22,762 nt of DNA from Didymodactylos carnosus. Its lineage: Eukaryota > Rotifera > Eurotatoria > Philodinida > Philodinidae. Positions 12,401 to 18,400 of the stretch are shown here, in pieces. Positions within the stretch are counted from its first letter, which is position 1, and each line of letters starts with the position of its first letter. The stretch covers positions 1-22,762 of the forward strand of contig CAJNOQ010002764.1 in the NCBI GenBank assembly GCA_905250885.1, given 5' to 3'. Position numbers and translations under genes: made by a program. A model generated the notes under the pieces. That model searched no databases. It was given only the letters and a program-made list of their open reading frames with translations, and had not been told where the DNA came from.

Positions 12401-15400
12401 ACTGCTCCTGATTCCATTCGATCTAGTACATTATTTCTTACACCATGTATTTTATATAATGTTACACGTTTTTCCGTTATGGTATCCGTTATTAATTCTA
12501 AATCATATTCTTCAAATTTTTTCTGACTAACTAATTGAACATCAAGTAATTTCTTTTCAATTGCTTTATCTAAAAACAAAATAATAATTAAATATTTATT
12601 ATCTAATTTTGAATATAAACAATATCTTACCTAATGGAATTTTAATTCCATATTTTCTATCATGATAAACACCTTGAGCATAATTCAATATTCCTACAGC
12701 TTGTGCTTCTAAACCACCAATTTTCTCCGTAGATTCACTATCAACTGCTACACTTATAACAATAAATTTTTTAACAATTTCTTGTAGAGACGATGTCATC
12801 ATTTCTGTATCTTCTTTTGTTTCAATTATAGTAGCATAAACAAGACCTTCATTAATGGCTTCAGCTAATTCGTATGTTACATTTGTACTTAAATCACGAT
12901 AACTACCTAAAATAAAAAATTAAGTTAAACTACATATTTAATTAATATACACCACACATTTTATGTAGATAAACATGCTTCAATAAAAAGTTCATTATTG
13001 CCATTGCATGTTTAAGTGTACAACATAATCGTCATATACGTATGGGTATCCACTAGACTGTCATCAGACTCAGCAATTAGCCTGTAATCTGTAGTTACAA
13101 CGGTATAGATGAGATAAAAATCTTTGATATTTGTCCGTATATAATCATATTCAGTACATGACAGACATGCGACAGAGAATATGAACAACACGAACTGTGT
13201 CCTTATCTACACAACACACGCACCACAAAATATTCAAGGTGTTTCATACTGATTTGCTCAAATACCTCTTATTTTGCCCGCTATAAGTTGTAAGTGGCCC
13301 TATTTTCGAACACCATCAGAAAACTTTCACAACAACAAAAATACGAAATTAAATTCCCACGTAATGATTATATACAACTATTGTTTCGAAGAATACCAAT
13401 ATTGTTTTTTGTAATATGATTCAGTAAAGATAATAACAATCGTATGCACACAATAATCATTAAATTTTTATTTAAAAAAAACGAAACTTTCGATTGCGAT
13501 CTGTAATCGCTGGTGAGTACAAATCGTAATTGCAAGCTTCGATTTTTTGAAATAAAAAATTAATGATTATTGTGTGTATAAACAGAAAATTTGACCCTTT
13601 AACTATTGACGTTGGGTAATCTTAAAATATAGTCAGTTGCTTCTATCAATGCCATCTGATCTCGCCTCGATGTTAACATATGTGTACAAATCTTACAGTT
13701 ATTTTATATTTTTTATTTGTAAAGACTGATAAGAAGACCTGATCATCATTATTATTATTTAGAGGCAATAGGCTTAATTCTGATCATAATTATTGCGAAG
13801 ACAAAAGAGTAGACCGTAAATAAAAACATTATATCGTTTTCTCACTCCAGGATAAGAAGAGAAAAATACCCAGCACATAAAATCATTAACAATTCTGTTT
13901 ATTGATATTTGAAGAAAGAGTTCTCATGCTATGTGACTACTATTTCAATAATAGTGGACGAAATTGCCTCGTTTTCTAGCAGTTCTATTCTCCCATATGC
14001 AAAAAAGGTTGAAAGATTAATATTTCCTTTTTTTTCTAACTGTATATATGTGTATGAGGTAGTATGTTTCAAGTGTTACTCTACAAAAAAACATTTTCCG
14101 TTTTATTTTTCTACCCACATCAGAAACGAAAAAAAAAAGCAATAAGATACTTCTTGCTGTGTCTGTGCAACCAGAAATGAGATCGAGCGTAGAAATATAA
14201 TAAAAACAACAACCAAAGTTTGAAAGTCATATTAAACTTATATTTTCAATGAAAATTTTCGAACATATATGGAGAAGTTTTGTTCAATAACTCTTAAATC
14301 TAGATGAAACATTAAATTTTCTACATACCTGTTTCTTTATCTAATATTCCCAAATCGATTGCTTCTGAAACTTTAATTTCTTTTTGTGTCACTGGATGTA
14401 TAACACTTGTAATAACATATGTAGCCGTTTTTGTTGCTATTGTTAGTTCGTCTTCATCGACTGAAATAATTGATGGTGGTTTAATTGATCCTTCTGAACT
14501 CGAATCATCATCCGTACATTTAATATAACCAGCTTGAATAGCATCCAAAATTGTCATTACATCGTTTGTATCAAATTTTCGATATTGATTCAAGTGTATA
14601 TCTAATAAGCCTAATTTTAATGCTTCACGTGGTAAACATTTTTTCATATTTCGTGTATCATAGACCCATTTAATTACATACGTTTGACCTTTTATATTTA
14701 TAGTGATAGAATCTGTTTGTGAACCATATTCTGTTGCACCAATAAACTTTAGATGGATAGCTTCATGAATAGACACATTTGAATTATTATACGGATTTAC
14801 ATATCTTAAATTTTTCACATCTAATATATGTTTTTTAACTGCTTGACGTGGAAATATTCGTCGTTTAGTAGATGGTTCTAATACCCAGTGAATCATATAA
14901 TCAATTGTATCAACTTTTAATGGTAACGAAGCTGTATCGGGTTCAATACCCATATAACCTAAAAAAGTTCGTACACAAATAAGTGACATTCTACATAATA
15001 TATAATTTATACTGACCTAATTCAACAGCCTGTTCAAATGTATAAGATTTTCCTAATTTTTGATCAAAAAATAAACGTTCCTTAGTATCGACAAGTCCAC
15101 GTTGAAAAGCTTTATGTAATGGTAAACGATCGCCTGTTAGTGTATTCATAACCCAAACAATACGATAGGCTTGTCCTTCTACCATTATTACACAATGCCA
15201 TTGTTCCCATTCATCTTCTGACCAAGATTGATTTTCATCATAATTTTCGATGGATGTTAACCATTCATCTGTTCGCTTTTCGACTGATATTTTTCCTATA
15301 AATAATAAAAATTTATAGATAAAATACTTTGTTTCACACGTGTACTGTGGATATATCGACTAGAGATCATATAATTAGTGTCTCAGAAAGTATTAAACAG

Positions 15401-18400
15401 TAGAAAGTGTTCATCTAATATAGTCCAGAATTATTCGTTATTTATACACCTACCATTTGTTACTGGTTTATGTGGTACATGATCAGGAATATCAATAAAG
15501 TCTCTTGATGATACGTCCTCGCGATAACGTTCCTCAATATGAACTTCTCCGTGATGAACTGGCGGTGCTGGTCGTTGAGGTGTTGGTATCAAGTTTATTA
15601 CTTCTCTTTCATCGTGTCTAGTTGAACCGTTAATAACAAGATAATCTTTTGGTGGAGGACGTACTGGTACCTGTGGTACTTTTCGATCACTATCAATAAC
15701 AATTTCACGATGTGACATATATTTATCATCTTTAATATCAACGGCTTTTCCACGCCGTACTGTTTCATCTATAACAACTTCTTCAATACGTTTTGGTCTT
15801 TCACGAGATTTTGATCGTTGTGTACGATCGATAACAACTTGTTTATCCATTACATTGGTTGTATATTGTTCAATAATTTCTTCTTGTGTTGTATGATGTG
15901 TACGACGATGACGTGGAACACGATTAAGCGACTCAATTTCAATAACATCATTTTCTTTACGTCCACCGCTCTCTAATAATGTTTCATATTCGTTTATTTC
16001 ATATGGTGTACGAGGACGAGCATTCGATTCAATACGTATCGATACTTTACTACGACTATCGTGAGTAGATGAATCGGTATAAGGTTGTTGACTTATATAG
16101 GCAGAACGACGATATTTATCTGTACTATCAGTCATAAATGCTATTTCAGACGAGACGGCTTTTACTTGAATAAAACCTTTTTTAACAGCATCGCCAATAT
16201 TTATTTCTTCATTAGTTAACGGATGAATGTAAACACCTTTCTTATGATCAAATAGTTTATGTTGAATACCTTAAAGAAAAAGTCAAATTCCAAGTATAAT
16301 TAAACAAAATTTTAGTCAAATAACTGACCTTCTTGAAGCGTGTAAGTACGATGTGTTCTTACATCAGTAATACCAGTAATTAAATAAAATACTTGTTCAC
16401 GATGTTCATTTCCCGTTGTAAATGTTGATGGAACATTATCGCGAAGTTTACCAATAATTAATTCTTGTTCATATGCTTCTAATATTGTTAAATGTCTTTT
16501 TGTTATTGGATGATAATATGTTGTTACAGTTGGATTTAATAAACCAGATTGAATTGCTTCGTTAACACCGAGACGACGGTTTGTCGATGCATCAACTACC
16601 TAAAAAAGAGCCAAATAATCGTGTGTGATCGATCAATCCTTTACCAAAAGTTTGCACAAATTCAATGAATACTTTTTTTCCGAAAAGAAAACAAAGTTAA
16701 TCTTACTTCTTCAATAATCAACGATTTAACAAATTTTCTTGGATGTTGATCGATTAATTCTGTAAATATGAGTCCTTTTTCAATGGCAATACTAATTGGT
16801 AATGTTTCATTTTTAACTGAATCAACATAACATCCGTTAGCATGATCGATAATTCCTTCGTCAATGGCTTGTCGAATAGGTATTTCATTTTTGGTTCTTG
16901 GATGTATAGCACTTTTTAATGTATAAGTTTTTGTTTCTTTTACTGTTCCACGTTTATGTGACGACGATGTTGATTGAGTACCACCTGATGATGATACACC
17001 ATCTACTACCACATTATCATTATTAACAACGGGTAATGGTTGTGCACGAATGTGACCATGTAAAATAGCTTCACTTATTGAAAATATTTCACCCGTTAAT
17101 TTATTTATATATTGTCCACCTTGTTTATCGAGTATACCACATCGAATTGCTTCTTGTACAGTTAGTTCTTTTTTATTAACATGATCAATTACACCTAGAA
17201 GAAGAATATTAGAAACATTTGAAATACTTATTTCACTGACATGATAGAAATTTTAGACAGTTAATAATCTAAAATCCTATTATTATAAGTAATAACTGTA
17301 CGCATGGTGGTACAAGTGCAGAAATAAGCAATTGGTCTTTTAGAATAAAAGATTTGATAAATAACTGTTTCATTGGTTAAACAAGATAAAATTAGGCAGT
17401 TAGATTAAACTAATTGTTCTTATTCTAAATCATATCATTTCACAACCTTATTAAAAAAATATTAGTACATCTGTATGTTAGAAAACTAACTTTACTCACC
17501 CAATAAATGATAAGAACGTGTTTCTCTGATAAGACTGGTTGATATGACATATTTATCATTACCATGATGTCGCGATGTCGATAATGGTGATGATGATTGT
17601 GGTTGAACAAGAATAAATCCTTTATTCATGGCATCATCAATAGATATCGCTTCATTCGATGAGGTATTATAATATAGTCCGTGAAAAGGATCCAATATTT
17701 TTGTTTTTATAGCTTGGTTTGGTTCGATAAATGTTTTTAATTTATGATCATAAACACTCGATATAATTAATGATTCTGTTTTTGATATTATATTATATGA
17801 TTGAGATAATGATGCATCCCCTAATTTTAATATTCCCAATTTGAGTGCATCGCCTAATTCATATGGTTTTGATTGATTTTTTCTATCAATAACATGTGTG
17901 TGAGATGTATCCGTTGTAGCAGCCATTATTAGTCCCCGAGTATATGCATCATTCAAATTATAATTTTTTTGCTTTAATGTATCGACAATGTAGGCTGAAT
18001 AAGGATTTAATATTTGTTGATCAATAGCTTGTTTCAATGACAATGTTATTGTTTTTTTTTGTTGTTGTTGTTGTTGTTCCCTATTAGTCGTGGCACTGAA
18101 TGGTGATGAATCGTTGTCGACATTATTCGTCGAATGAATATTTTTTTGTTGGGGAGAATGAGAAAAAGAAGAAGAAAAATTATAGTCATTTTCTTGATAA
18201 TTTTTTTGTTTCAGGCCGCCACCACTATTACTCGTTCTATTACTACCATCACCAATGGATGGAGAATAGGAAGAAGAAGAGGAAAGAAAAGAAAAACGAC
18301 CAGTTGACAAATCTAGATATTTTTTATTGACCGCATCAACAAATGACATATTTGAAGGAGATGATACGCTTGTACGTGATGGTGAACGATGCATAGCCAT

